Position numbers and translations under genes: made by a program. From Akkermansia muciniphila (GTDB lineage Bacteria; Verrucomicrobiota; Verrucomicrobiia; Limisphaerales; BJHT01), in assembly GCA_945861535.1 (NCBI GenBank), contig CAMAUZ010000008.1, forward strand, positions 1 to 64,000: a DNA stretch of 64,000 nt, given 5' to 3'. Numbering within the stretch: position 1 is the first letter of the stretch; every line of letters starts with the position of its first letter. The notes under the pieces are model-generated. The model was not told where the DNA came from. It did no database searches and was given only the letters and a program-made list of their open reading frames with translations. This document shows positions 7,574-16,300 of the stretch, one piece after another.

Positions 7574-9477
7574 GCGGAGCGCAGCAGCACGCGCAACTCG
7601 GGCGTGGCGGGCGGCTGGCTGGTCGCGCGGAGCAGGTTGGGATCAAAATTAAAATTGCGCGTCGGGGCGTAGTAATAATTGCCCGGCGTGCGCCACGGGG
7701 CCGTGGCGCGGGCGCTGGTGAAGAGGCTGATGAGCGAACCATTGATCGTGAGCTTGTCCGCGCCATTGCCCCAGTCCTCGAGCAGGCGTGGGAGGTTCAT
7801 CACGCCGCCGCTGAACGGGGAGGAGCCGTCCGACCCACCCGAGGCGACCATGCCCGCGATGATCGCGGCATTGATGGTGGTGTCGGTGGCGGCGCGGTCG
7901 CGGAGATTGCCGACGCTCCGGGCGTCGAGCCAGTTGCCCGACTGCAAGGTCAGCGCGTCAGCGACCAGCGACGCGGGGAGCGCGCCCGCGGTGTTGGTGG
8001 TGCCGAGCGCGGCGGGGTTGGGGCAGTTGTAATGACCCTGCACGTAGAGCGGATTGGGCGTGGCCACGGTGAGCCCGCGGTTGGGCAGCGTCTGCCCGTT
8101 GACCAGCCGCACGCCGGCGAGGAACGACGCGCCTTGCGAGCGGTCATTGGAGATATAGATCGTATTGGGCGGGGTCGCCGGACCCAGCTTCGCACGCACG
8201 ATGCTGTTGGTGGCGGCCCACTGCGTGAACTTGCCCACATCGATCTCGGCGACCTGCACGGTCTTGTTTTCGCGCGAATCCCTGAAGGATTTGTTCGTGC
8301 TGAGAAAGGCCGTGAGCTGCGCGGCGGGGATCGCGAGCGGCGCGCCATCATACGGCTGCTTCACGCTGGCGGTGATGGTGGAATTGCTCACGAGGATCAG
8401 CAGTTCCGCCTTGTTGTAGAAACGCTCGTGGCCCATCGCCGAACTGATCAGTTCGCTGGCGGGCGGCTTCTGGATGATCTCGCGCACGGCCGCGTCGGTG
8501 TTGTTGGTGCCGATGGGCAGCGAGACGGCGACGGCGTTGGTGGCGCGTTTGCCCGAGTAGGTGAGGGAACCGCTGAACGAGGAAACATCGTACCCGCCCC
8601 ACGAACGGGTCGTCTGCACCCCGACCGACGTCACATCGCCCACAAAGGTCAGCGGCTGCGCGGAGCCGGTGTAGATGTGGTTGTTCCCATGCACCCGGCC
8701 GCGCACGGTGAAGGGGGCGGCCCAGGTGAACTCCATCAGCCCGTTGAAAAACACCGCGAACTGATACACCGGGATCGAGGCCAGTTGGATGCGTTGCTCG
8801 ACGGCGTTGCCCGGGTTGTAGCGTCCGTCGGTTGAGCGCGCGTGCGAGGCGACCACGTATTCGGAGATGAAACCGTTCAGCCCGGTGAAGCGCGACTCCA
8901 GCGGCTTGTAAACGCGGGTGGAAATCCGCTGCACATGGGTCGCTCCGCTGTTCCCCCGGCCATCGGCGAACTGGAAGTTCTGCCAGTGCGGATTCTCCGC
9001 CGCGGTCGGGAGCAGCGCCGCGTAGGCCGGGGTGTTGGCGTGGACCAGCGTCTCCCCGCCGCGCTGGAAATCGGCGGAGATCGCGGCGGCGACCTTTTCC
9101 GTGGTGGCCTCCGCGGCCATGAGCGCGGCGCGGTGTTCGGTGGCGCGCTCGTTGAGCATGGCCGACTGGTTGGTCCACTGCATCGCCGTGCCCAGCGCCA
9201 ACAGGCCGATGCTGGAGAAAATCATGACCGTCAGCAGCGCGTAGCCGGAGGAACCTCTGGGTGTGACCCGACCTCCGCATTCGGGGGAGCACACGCGCCC
9301 TCGCGTGTCGCCGGATGCGCCCTCGCATCCGGCGTCGGGGCGCGTACTCCGAACCCAGAAACTCCGCACGCTCTCGTGCCACCCCGGTTTTCCGCGAGGG
9401 CGCGGAAAACTGCACCCGAGGGCGGGTGCGCTCCCCATTCCCACTGCCGCGTTCCCATTGCCCGGGTGAAGTCTCAT
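7546..9477 (-). CDS. PilX/GspK-like minor pseudopilin with repeat-derived leader
   Basis: The core starts with a type IV pilin-like segment GSSGYALLTVMIFSSIGLLALGTAM (about residues 74-98) followed by an amphipathic helix (NERATEHRAALMAAEATTEKVAAAI), then a large beta-rich domain of about 500 residues. The position corresponding to pilin Glu5 is Thr, as allowed in PilX/GspK-type minor subunits. Unusually, the open frame runs 73 residues further upstream to an ATG at 9477, and this leader translates a palindromic repeat element also found at 62.4 and 63.4 kb. It is the third gene of an operon with two other pilin-like genes (10561 to 7546). Role: minor component or tip of a type II secretion / type IV pilus-like apparatus (inference). 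Confidence 0.75.
   Translation of the reverse strand: MRLHPGNGNAAVGMGSAPALGCSFPRPRGKPGWHESVRSFWVRSTRPDAGCEGASGDTRGRVCSPECGGRVTPRGSSGYALLTVMIFSSIGLLALGTAMQWTNQSAMLNERATEHRAALMAAEATTEKVAAAISADFQRGGETLVHANTPAYAALLPTAAENPHWQNFQFADGRGNSGATHVQRISTRVYKPLESRFTGLNGFISEYVVASHARSTDGRYNPGNAVEQRIQLASIPVYQFAVFFNGLMEFTWAAPFTVRGRVHGNNHIYTGSAQPLTFVGDVTSVGVQTTRSWGGYDVSSFSGSLTYSGKRATNAVAVSLPIGTNNTDAAVREIIQKPPASELISSAMGHERFYNKAELLILVSNSTITASVKQPYDGAPLAIPAAQLTAFLSTNKSFRDSRENKTVQVAEIDVGKFTQWAATNSIVRAKLGPATPPNTIYISNDRSQGASFLAGVRLVNGQTLPNRGLTVATPNPLYVQGHYNCPNPAALGTTNTAGALPASLVADALTLQSGNWLDARSVGNLRDRAATDTTINAAIIAGMVASGGSDGSSPFSGGVMNLPRLLEDWGNGADKLTINGSLISLFTSARATAPWRTPGNYYYAPTRNFNFDPNLLRATSQPPATPELRVLLRSAWSNPVASL
9260..9425. 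repeat. Palindromic repeat element inside the 5' end of the pseudopilin-like gene
   Basis: The stretch contains GAGCACACGCGCCC..., then GGATGCGCCCTCGCATCC, and a GCGGAAAAC/CGGGTGCGCTCCCC module. The GGATGCG-CCCTCGCATCC part and flanks recur at 62.44-62.50 and 63.44-63.50 kb and the GGAAAACnGCACCCGAGGGCGGGTGCG part at 54.80-54.84 kb. Here it is translated without a stop as the leader of the downstream gene. Confidence 0.75.
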
Positions 9478-9488
9478 ACGTCAATTCC

Positions 9489-10112
9489 TCAATCCGTCAG
9501 CCGCCGCGTCGCGCGGGCCAGCAGTTGGAAGCTCTCAAAAAAATTCGTCGTGCCGACGTTCACGCGCGGATAGGTCAGTTGCGTAAAGGTCAGCAACACC
9601 CGCACCACGGTCGCGTCATTCTCCCCCGTCTGCGGCGTGCCCAGGTAATCCTCGCCGAGAAATATTTTCGGATCGGCCAGCTTGCGGGCGATCACCCGCG
9701 GGCGGGCCTCCCACGAGAGCTGGCGGTTGAGTTCCCCGGTGGTGGCATCCACGAAATAGCGCACATAGATCGCGCTGTTCGTGGTGAAGCTGAGCTGGAG
9801 CGCGTTGCCCTGCTGAATGGCGCCCGTCACCGCCGGCGCGAAGCTCGCCGCCGAGCCGGTCCCGATGTCCAGCAACCGCGCCGCGCGCACGTCCGACTCG
9901 ATCCACGTCACCGCCCGCCGCGCCTCGTCCGTGCCGCCCAGTTTGGCCAGCGTCAATTGATACAGCCGCCCGCCCATGACATGGCTGTAGATCACCCCGC
10001 CGATCACGAGCGTGAAAATCGCCGCGGCGAGCACGAACTCCGGCAGCGTGAAACCGCCGCGCCGGCGCGTGCGCCGCGTCTGGTGCGAAGAGGGTGCGAG
10101 CGTTCTCATCAT
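9489..10112 (-). CDS. Prepilin-like protein (PilW/GspJ-type) with N-methylation motif
   Basis: A 207-residue protein with a basic leader (SSHQTRRTRRRGG) and a classical prepilin cleavage site G|FTLPEFVLAAAIFTLVIGG, with Glu at +5, followed by a single helix and a beta-rich head. Expected to be cleaved and N-methylated by a prepilin peptidase and inserted in the inner membrane. The start codon overlaps the stop of the upstream PilV-like gene (TGATG), so both are translationally coupled. The large head and gene order (V-, W-, X-like) match minor pilin operons. Confidence 0.85.
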   Translation of the reverse strand: MMRTLAPSSHQTRRTRRRGGFTLPEFVLAAAIFTLVIGGVIYSHVMGGRLYQLTLAKLGGTDEARRAVTWIESDVRAARLLDIGTGSAASFAPAVTGAIQQGNALQLSFTTNSAIYVRYFVDATTGELNRQLSWEARPRVIARKLADPKIFLGEDYLGTPQTGENDATVVRVLLTFTQLTYPRVNVGTTNFFESFQLLARATRRLTD

Positions 10113-10561
10113 CAGTTGTCACTCGTGCGGTACGAGACCATCGAGTTGGTGTAAATCCGGCCCGTGCGCGGGAAGCGCCACACACAATCCACGCGCACCA
10201 GTTTCAGCGCCGGATTCACCGAGAGATCGGTGATGGTCGTGTAGTTCGTGCCGGTCATCGGCTGCCCGCTCACCGGCAAATCCAGTGGCAGGACCACGGG
10301 GGGAAAACTGGCTGTCCGCAGCAAGTTGGTGAGCGCCTCGCGATCCCAGCGGCAGCCGCGCGTCTGCTCGAACCGCTCCGCCGCCAGGCTCTGCGCGGCG
10401 AAATTAAACCCCGCCCACTCCGCCCGGTTACACGACTGCGTGTAGCCCGCGAGGATGCCGCCGATCACCAGCGCCGCCAGCGCCGCCGCGGCCATCACCT
10501 CCATCAGGGCCATGCCCTGCGTGGCGTTTCGAGTTTTTGAATGAGAGCAATGCACAAGCAT
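10112..10561 (-). CDS. Prepilin-like protein (PilV/GspI-type)
   Basis: A 149-residue protein with prepilin site G|MALMEVMAAAALAALVIGGILAGY (Glu at +5) after a 16-residue leader. First gene of the three-gene pseudopilin operon; its TGA overlaps the next ATG. The head contains two Cys (CNRAEW, RGCRWDRE), possibly a disulfide. No assembly ATPase or secretin is in the window, so the machine it serves is encoded elsewhere. Confidence 0.85.
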   Translation of the reverse strand: MLVHCSHSKTRNATQGMALMEVMAAAALAALVIGGILAGYTQSCNRAEWAGFNFAAQSLAAERFEQTRGCRWDREALTNLLRTASFPPVVLPLDLPVSGQPMTGTNYTTITDLSVNPALKLVRVDCVWRFPRTGRIYTNSMVSYRTSDN

Positions 10562-10687
10562 CCTTTCGGGTTATCGGCAGATTCCGACGCGGCATGATAG
10601 CCCGGGTGCGAAAGCGGGGCGCGGCGCGGGGGACGGGCGGGGCGGAAGCAGGGGTGAGCGGGCGGACGGGGAAACGGGGAAACGGGG

Positions 10688-10935
10688 AGGGGAACGCTCA
10701 ACGCTCAACGTTGAACGTTGAACGTTGAATGGGGGAAAGGGAACGCGGCGGGCGGAGGAAGGTCACGGACGCGCGCAACGCGTCCCTGACCTTTTTCCAG
10801 GTGCGGCGGGCGACGGAAGGGAGAACGGGGAATGGGGAACGCTCAACGCTCAACGCTCAACGTTGAACGTTGAGCGTTGAACGATGAGCGTTGAGCGTTG
10901 AGCGTTGAGCGTTGAACGTTGAGCGTTGAACAGGG
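10688..10935. repeat. Heptamer repeat arrays (GCTCAAC)n / (GTTGARC)n with flanking palindromes
   Basis: Two arrays (about 10696-10729 and 10837-10930) consist of 7-base units: a few GCTCAAC units followed by many GTTGAAC/GTTGAGC units, so each array can fold back on itself. Palindromic GGTCACGGACGCGCGCAACGCGTCCCT modules lie at about 10760-10795 and 10961-10990, and a related one at 13155-13180. No gene is seen in 10562-11010. Confidence 0.8.
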
Positions 10936-11010
10936 GAAAGGAAACGCGTCCGGCCAAGGTAGGTCACGGACGCGCGCAACGCGTCCCTCCTCACACCCCG
11001 GTCGGTACGC

Positions 11011-11042
11011 AAAAAGGGGGGAGCCGTTGTCCGGCTCCCCCC
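11011..11042 (-). terminator. Rho-independent terminator of the cytochrome c peroxidase-like gene
   Basis: Read on the minus strand: GGGGGGAGCCG, 5-nt loop, CGGCTCCCCCC, then TTTTT. The stem is 11 bp and perfect. It sits 30 bases past the stop codon. Confidence 0.9.
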
Positions 11043-11071
11043 GTTGCTACCACTTACGCGGTGCGCGCGGG

Positions 11072-13069
11072 TTACTCGAGGAAGTTGCGCAGGGGCGTGA
11101 TGCCGTTGCGCCCGGCGGCCGGCAACACCGTGATCTGATCCGTCGCCTTGCCGGTCCCGTCGTTGGTGACGTAGGACTCGGTCCCAACGTGACCGTTGAT
11201 GATCAAGAGCTGGGGATGATCGAAGGGCGCGCGATGATAGCGGACCCGTTCGTCGGTCAGGGACTTCATGAAGGCCACCAGCGCCTCCTTTTCGTAATCC
11301 GTGAGGCGCAGGTTCTCGATGTCGGGATCGAGATCGTTGATGTTCTGTTCATGGAAGTCGCCGCCGCGATTGTAGAAATCCACGACCTCGCGGAGCGTGC
11401 GCTTGCCGCCGTTGTGGAAGTAGGGCGCGGTCAGTTCGACATTCCGCAGGCCCGGCGTCTTGAAGGCGCCGTTGACCGCGACGCGTTCGCCGGGCTTGAC
11501 CTTGAGGTTGGGAGCCACGCCGATCACGTCTTCAAACACCTTCTCACCGAAGTCGCGGGCCAGGCGGGATTCGGCCAGCGGAAAGCCGAAGGGATCTTTG
11601 CCGCCAACCCCGAGGTCATCGAGCGTGGGGCGGACGCCGATGTTGTAGAAGCCGTTGTCATACACCGCCAGCGCCCCATTGCCCATGATCATGCGTTCCA
11701 ATCGCTCGTTCTTGATGTGACTCACGGTGGCCTTGGTGAATTCCGCGCCGCCATGGCAGTTGGCGCAGTTGGCGCGGCCGAAGAACAGCTCGAGACCCTG
11801 TTGCTGTAGGGAGGTCAGGGCGTGGGCGTTGCCTTCCGCGTAGCTGTCGAAGGGGGTCTGATCCGACACGAGCGTCGCCTCGTAGAGCTGAATGGCGAGG
11901 CCGAAGTAGAGGCTGAAGTTGGACTCCATGTGCGTGAAGTCGATCGGCATGGGGCGGGGCTTCTTGGGATGCTTGAGCGCCTTGGACAGCGCGGCCAATC
12001 CGATCGTGTCGGCCGCATTGTCGGCGGCCGTCGCGGGGGCGGGGCCAAGATTCACCACGCCCTGCCACCATTCCGGGCGGAAGGCCTGTTGAATCAGCGC
12101 CGCGTAAGTGGGCACCCGCAGACCGGGGTTCGGGGCCTGGCTGACGGCTCCCAGCACGCTGTCCTCGCGATGCACCTGCTGGGTCGAGAGCGGCCGGCGA
12201 TAGAGGAGTTTCCGGCCCAACTCGGGGAACAGCCGGCCCGTGGCGGACATCTCGAAGTTGCTCAACGGCGGCCCGACCGCCTGGGAGGCCAGACTGGAAT
12301 GATCGAGGTCGATGGGCACCTGGGTGAACTGGTTTTTGCTATTGGCCTTCCAGACGAAGGCGGTCTGGTCGCGCAGACCGAAGGGGTTGATGCCATTGAA
12401 GCTCTCCTGCGCGCGGCCATCCCAGAAATTGCGGAGATTGAAGACCGCATTGATGACCGTGGGGGTGTTGCGCGGTTCCACGCGCCGGGTGTTCACGCCG
12501 CGGACGTTGAAGATCGGGTCGAAGACAAAGGTGCCGCGCTCGACGAGCGTGTGCGGATTGATCCCCGCAAAGTCCGTGAGCGTGACGCCCTGCGAACTCA
12601 CGACGTCATTCACGCTCGACAGCACCCGGGATTGCCGGTTGTTCACGTCGGCCAGCTTGTGGAAGGGGAAATCGCGTTGCTTGAGCGTGTAGTTCGGGCC
12701 GCCCAGTTGGAACGTCGTGTCGGGGTTGGCCGCGCCCGCGCTGGTGAAGCGCAGCAGTCCGGGACTGAGCTGATTCTTGCTGCGGTTGTCCGCGCCGGCA
12801 TGGAAATGGCAACTGGCGCAGGCCGTCCGCCCGTCACTGCCCACCTGCATGTCCCAAAAAAGCGCTTTGCCGAGCAGGATGGCCGCCTGCTTGTCGCGGA
12901 TGAAGTCCTTGAGATTTGAAGGCTCGGGAACTTTCAATTTCCTTAACGATTCCAGCTTCGGCGCTGGCTCAGGTTTGATCTGGCCGAAGGCCGGATGATG
13001 GATGGTGGAGGCGAGGGTCAGCAACGCGACAACACGCGCGGCGCGACGGTACGAATTGGATGTTTTCAC
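11072..13069 (-). CDS. Di-heme cytochrome c peroxidase / MauG family protein
   Basis: The 665-residue exported protein (signal peptide ending near HPAFG-QIKP) has two heme-binding motifs: CASCH (residues 84-88) and CANCH (about 435-439). Distal blocks typical of the family are visible: FWDMQVGSDGRTACASCHFHAG, FFGRANCANCHGGAEFT, FKTPGLRNVELTAPYFHNGGKRTLREVVDFYNRGG. Family members reduce hydrogen peroxide in the periplasm with electrons from small cytochromes, or perform long-range protein oxidation (MauG). It is longer than classical CcpA enzymes (about 330-380 residues), with extra segments between the hemes. It is a single transcription unit ending in a strong terminator. Confidence 0.88.
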   Translation of the reverse strand: MKTSNSYRRAARVVALLTLASTIHHPAFGQIKPEPAPKLESLRKLKVPEPSNLKDFIRDKQAAILLGKALFWDMQVGSDGRTACASCHFHAGADNRSKNQLSPGLLRFTSAGAANPDTTFQLGGPNYTLKQRDFPFHKLADVNNRQSRVLSSVNDVVSSQGVTLTDFAGINPHTLVERGTFVFDPIFNVRGVNTRRVEPRNTPTVINAVFNLRNFWDGRAQESFNGINPFGLRDQTAFVWKANSKNQFTQVPIDLDHSSLASQAVGPPLSNFEMSATGRLFPELGRKLLYRRPLSTQQVHREDSVLGAVSQAPNPGLRVPTYAALIQQAFRPEWWQGVVNLGPAPATAADNAADTIGLAALSKALKHPKKPRPMPIDFTHMESNFSLYFGLAIQLYEATLVSDQTPFDSYAEGNAHALTSLQQQGLELFFGRANCANCHGGAEFTKATVSHIKNERLERMIMGNGALAVYDNGFYNIGVRPTLDDLGVGGKDPFGFPLAESRLARDFGEKVFEDVIGVAPNLKVKPGERVAVNGAFKTPGLRNVELTAPYFHNGGKRTLREVVDFYNRGGDFHEQNINDLDPDIENLRLTDYEKEALVAFMKSLTDERVRYHRAPFDHPQLLIINGHVGTESYVTNDGTGKATDQITVLPAAGRNGITPLRNFLE

Positions 13070-13384
13070 GACTTATTTTTGCATTGGGTTAATTCGGGCC
13101 GGACAGGATAGCACTGCTCGTGGAGTTTTTCAGAGAAAGGCTTCGGGGGGGGGCAGGTCACGGACGCGCGCAACACGTTCTTACCACGATGCGACCACGC
13201 GGCGGGGCCGCGCTGGGACTGGCTGCCGCCAATCCGGGGTGAAGCGGAGGAAACGGCGCGGCAGCTCTCAACCCGGCGGCACCCTGAGCCGATAGGGCAG
13301 GTACTCTTGTTCGGGTTGGTGTGGTCCCGGGGCGTTCGCGCGAATGGCCGGCCGGGTTTGCTCTCCGCCCGCGCGACGAGGTGT

Positions 13385-16300
13385 ATGGCTGGCGGATTGG
13401 CATTTTGTTTCACGCGGGATGGGTGGCGCGGCGCGGCCGGCTGGCTGACGCTGGGCCTGCTGCTGGCCGTGTTCCTTGCGAGTACGACTCCGTCCGCGCG
13501 CGCCGCCACCGCCGACATCCAGACGTCGGTCTCCGGTCCGGACACGGTGGGCGCGGGCGGCTCGGTGGCCTACACCGTCACCATCACCAATCTCGGCTCC
13601 GGCACCGCCTCCAGTGTCATCCTGCGGGACACGCTGCCGGCCGGGGTGACGTTCGTGAGCGCGACGGGCGGCGGCACGAACAGCGGCGGGGTGGTGACAT
13701 GGCCGACCTTCGCCTCGATCGCCAACGGGGTGGGGTTCTCCTACACCGTCACGGTCACCGCGCCCGCCAGCGGCACGTTCACCAACACCGTTTCCAGCAC
13801 GGCCGCGAGCACCGATCCGGATGCGACCAACAACAACGGCACCGGGGGCGATGGCACCGTCGAGACCACGGTCACGGCGCAGGCCGACGTGCGGACCACC
13901 CTCAGCGCCGCGGCGAGCGTCATGGCCGGGTCCACGCTCATTTACTCGATTTCCGTCACCAACGCCGGGCCGGACACCGCCACCAATGTCGCGGTGCGCA
14001 CCACCTTGATCCCGACGACGGCGACCTTTTACAGCGCGTCCGGGGGGGGCGTGGATGCCGGCGGCGGCGTGGTGAATTGGCCCGCCTTCAACCTTGCCAG
14101 TGGCACCGCCACCAACCTGACCCTGACGGTCGTCGCGCCGACCAGCGGTTCGCTGACCAACACCGTGACCAGCACGGCGACGACGGAGGACCCGGTTGCC
14201 ACCAACAACGATGGCTCGGCCGCGGGCGCCAAAGCGGTCACCAGCATCACCCCCAATATCCCGGTCGCCGACTTCACCGGCTGCGCCACCGCGACCAACG
14301 TGGCCACCACGACCTGGTCGCACACCGTCGGCACCGGCGCCAACCGGCTCCTGCTGGTGGGCGTCGCCTTCGCCGGCACCGACCGGTCGATCTCCAGCAT
14401 TTCCTTCGGGGGTGCGAATTTTACCTACGTCGGCAGCTCGGGCGTCAACCGGCGGGTGGAAGTGTGGAAACTGGTCAACCCCACCGCGGGCACCGCCAGC
14501 ATCATTGCCAACTGGAACGGCAGCAAAGACGCCGTGTTCTGGTCCGGCTCCTTCACCAACGTGGATCAGAGCACGCCGCTCGGCACCTTCCAGTCCGCCA
14601 GCGGGAGCAGCACGACCCCGAGTGTGACCGTGAGCAGTGCCACGGGGGAACTGGTGGTGGACATCCTGGCGGCGGCGGGTGACGCCGGGGCCATCAGTCC
14701 CGGCGGGGGCCAGACGCTGATTTGTTCGGGCAATACGGGAACCGGGAGCGGCGATGCCCGGGGCGGCGGCAGCTCCGAACCCGGCGCCAGTTCGGTGACC
14801 ATGTCCTGGTCGTTGGGCAATTCCAAAAACTGGGACCTCGGCGCGGTCGCCCTGCGGGCCGCTCCCGCCTTGTCGGCCGACGTCGTCACCCTCGCCAGCG
14901 GGCCGGCGACCGTGGTGGCCGGGGCCAATCTGAACTACACCATCGCCGTGACGAACCTGGGTCCGGTGGCCGCCACCAACATCGTCGTGAGAGATACGCT
15001 GGCCACCGGGGCGACGTTTTATTACGCCTCCGACGGCGGCACCCACAGCGCCGGGGTGGTGACGTGGCCGGCGTTCTCGCTCGCCAGCGGCGCGGTGAAA
15101 ATCCTGACCCTGACCGTGACGTCCCCCGGCAGCGGGACGCTGACCAACTCCGTCCTGAGCACGGCGACGACCTACGACCCGGTCGCGAGCAACAACAACG
15201 GCGCGAGCGGGGCGGTGGTGACCACGGTCACGTCGGCCGGTCCGCCGGGCGTGGCCGGGACCAGTTGTGTCACTGCCAACTCGGTGGCCACCCGGACGTG
15301 GTCGCACACCGTCCCCAGCGGCAACAACCGGTTGCTCGTGGTCGGCCTCTCCTTGCGCGACCGGACGCGCACCGTGACGAGCCTGACCTACGGCGGCACG
15401 GCGCTGACCAAGATCGGCTCCTCCAACGTCCGCTACGGCGTCGAGCTGTGGCGGCTGGTGGGACCGACGGTGGGCACCGCCAACCTCGTCGCCAATTGGA
15501 GCGGCAGTTCGGACATGGTCGGCTGGTCCGGTTCCTTTACGAACGTGAACCAAACCACTCCGCACGGGGCGATCGCCGTCGCCAATAATACGTCCTCCTT
15601 CGCCCCGTCCGTCACGATCGGATCCGCGCCTGGCGAACTGGTCATCGACACCCTCGCCACCCGCGGCAGTGCCAACTCCACGACCGCGGGCGCTGGCCAG
15701 ACCTTGATTTGCAGCGGGGCCTTGGGGAACGGCGGAACGGATGGTCGCGGGGCCTCGAGCTCGGAAGCCGGCGCGGCCAGCGTCACGATGTCCTGGACGC
15801 TGGGCACGGCCCGCAGCTGGGAAATGGCGGCGGTCTCCCTGAAACCGGGGACGCCCGTCCAGGCCGACGTCGCCACCACGCAAACCGGGCCGTCCGTCGC
15901 CAACGTCGGCGCGAACATCACCTACACGATCACCGTGACGAACCAAGGCCCGGCCACCGCCACCAACGTCATCGCCACGGACACCCTCCCCACCGGCGTC
16001 ACCTTCGTCAGCGCGTCCAGCGGCGGCACGCTCAGCGCCGGGGTGATTACCTGGCCGACGATCAGCGCCCTCGCGGCGGGGGCTTCGACTTCCTACACCG
16101 CGGTTGTCACTCTCCCCACGCTCGGCTCCTACACCAACGTCGTCCGCAACACCGCCACCACGAGCGACCCGGACGCCGCGAACAACAACGGCACCGCGGC
16201 CGCAGCCAAGGTCATCACCACCGTGTCCGCGGTGAACCTTTCCGGCTTCGTCTATCTCGACGCGAACCGCAACGGCTTCAAGGACGGCGCGGAAGCCGGC

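Noticed and set aside
10837-10930. Possible CRISPR array
   Set aside because: The repeats are contiguous 7-base units without spacers, and no cas gene is nearby.
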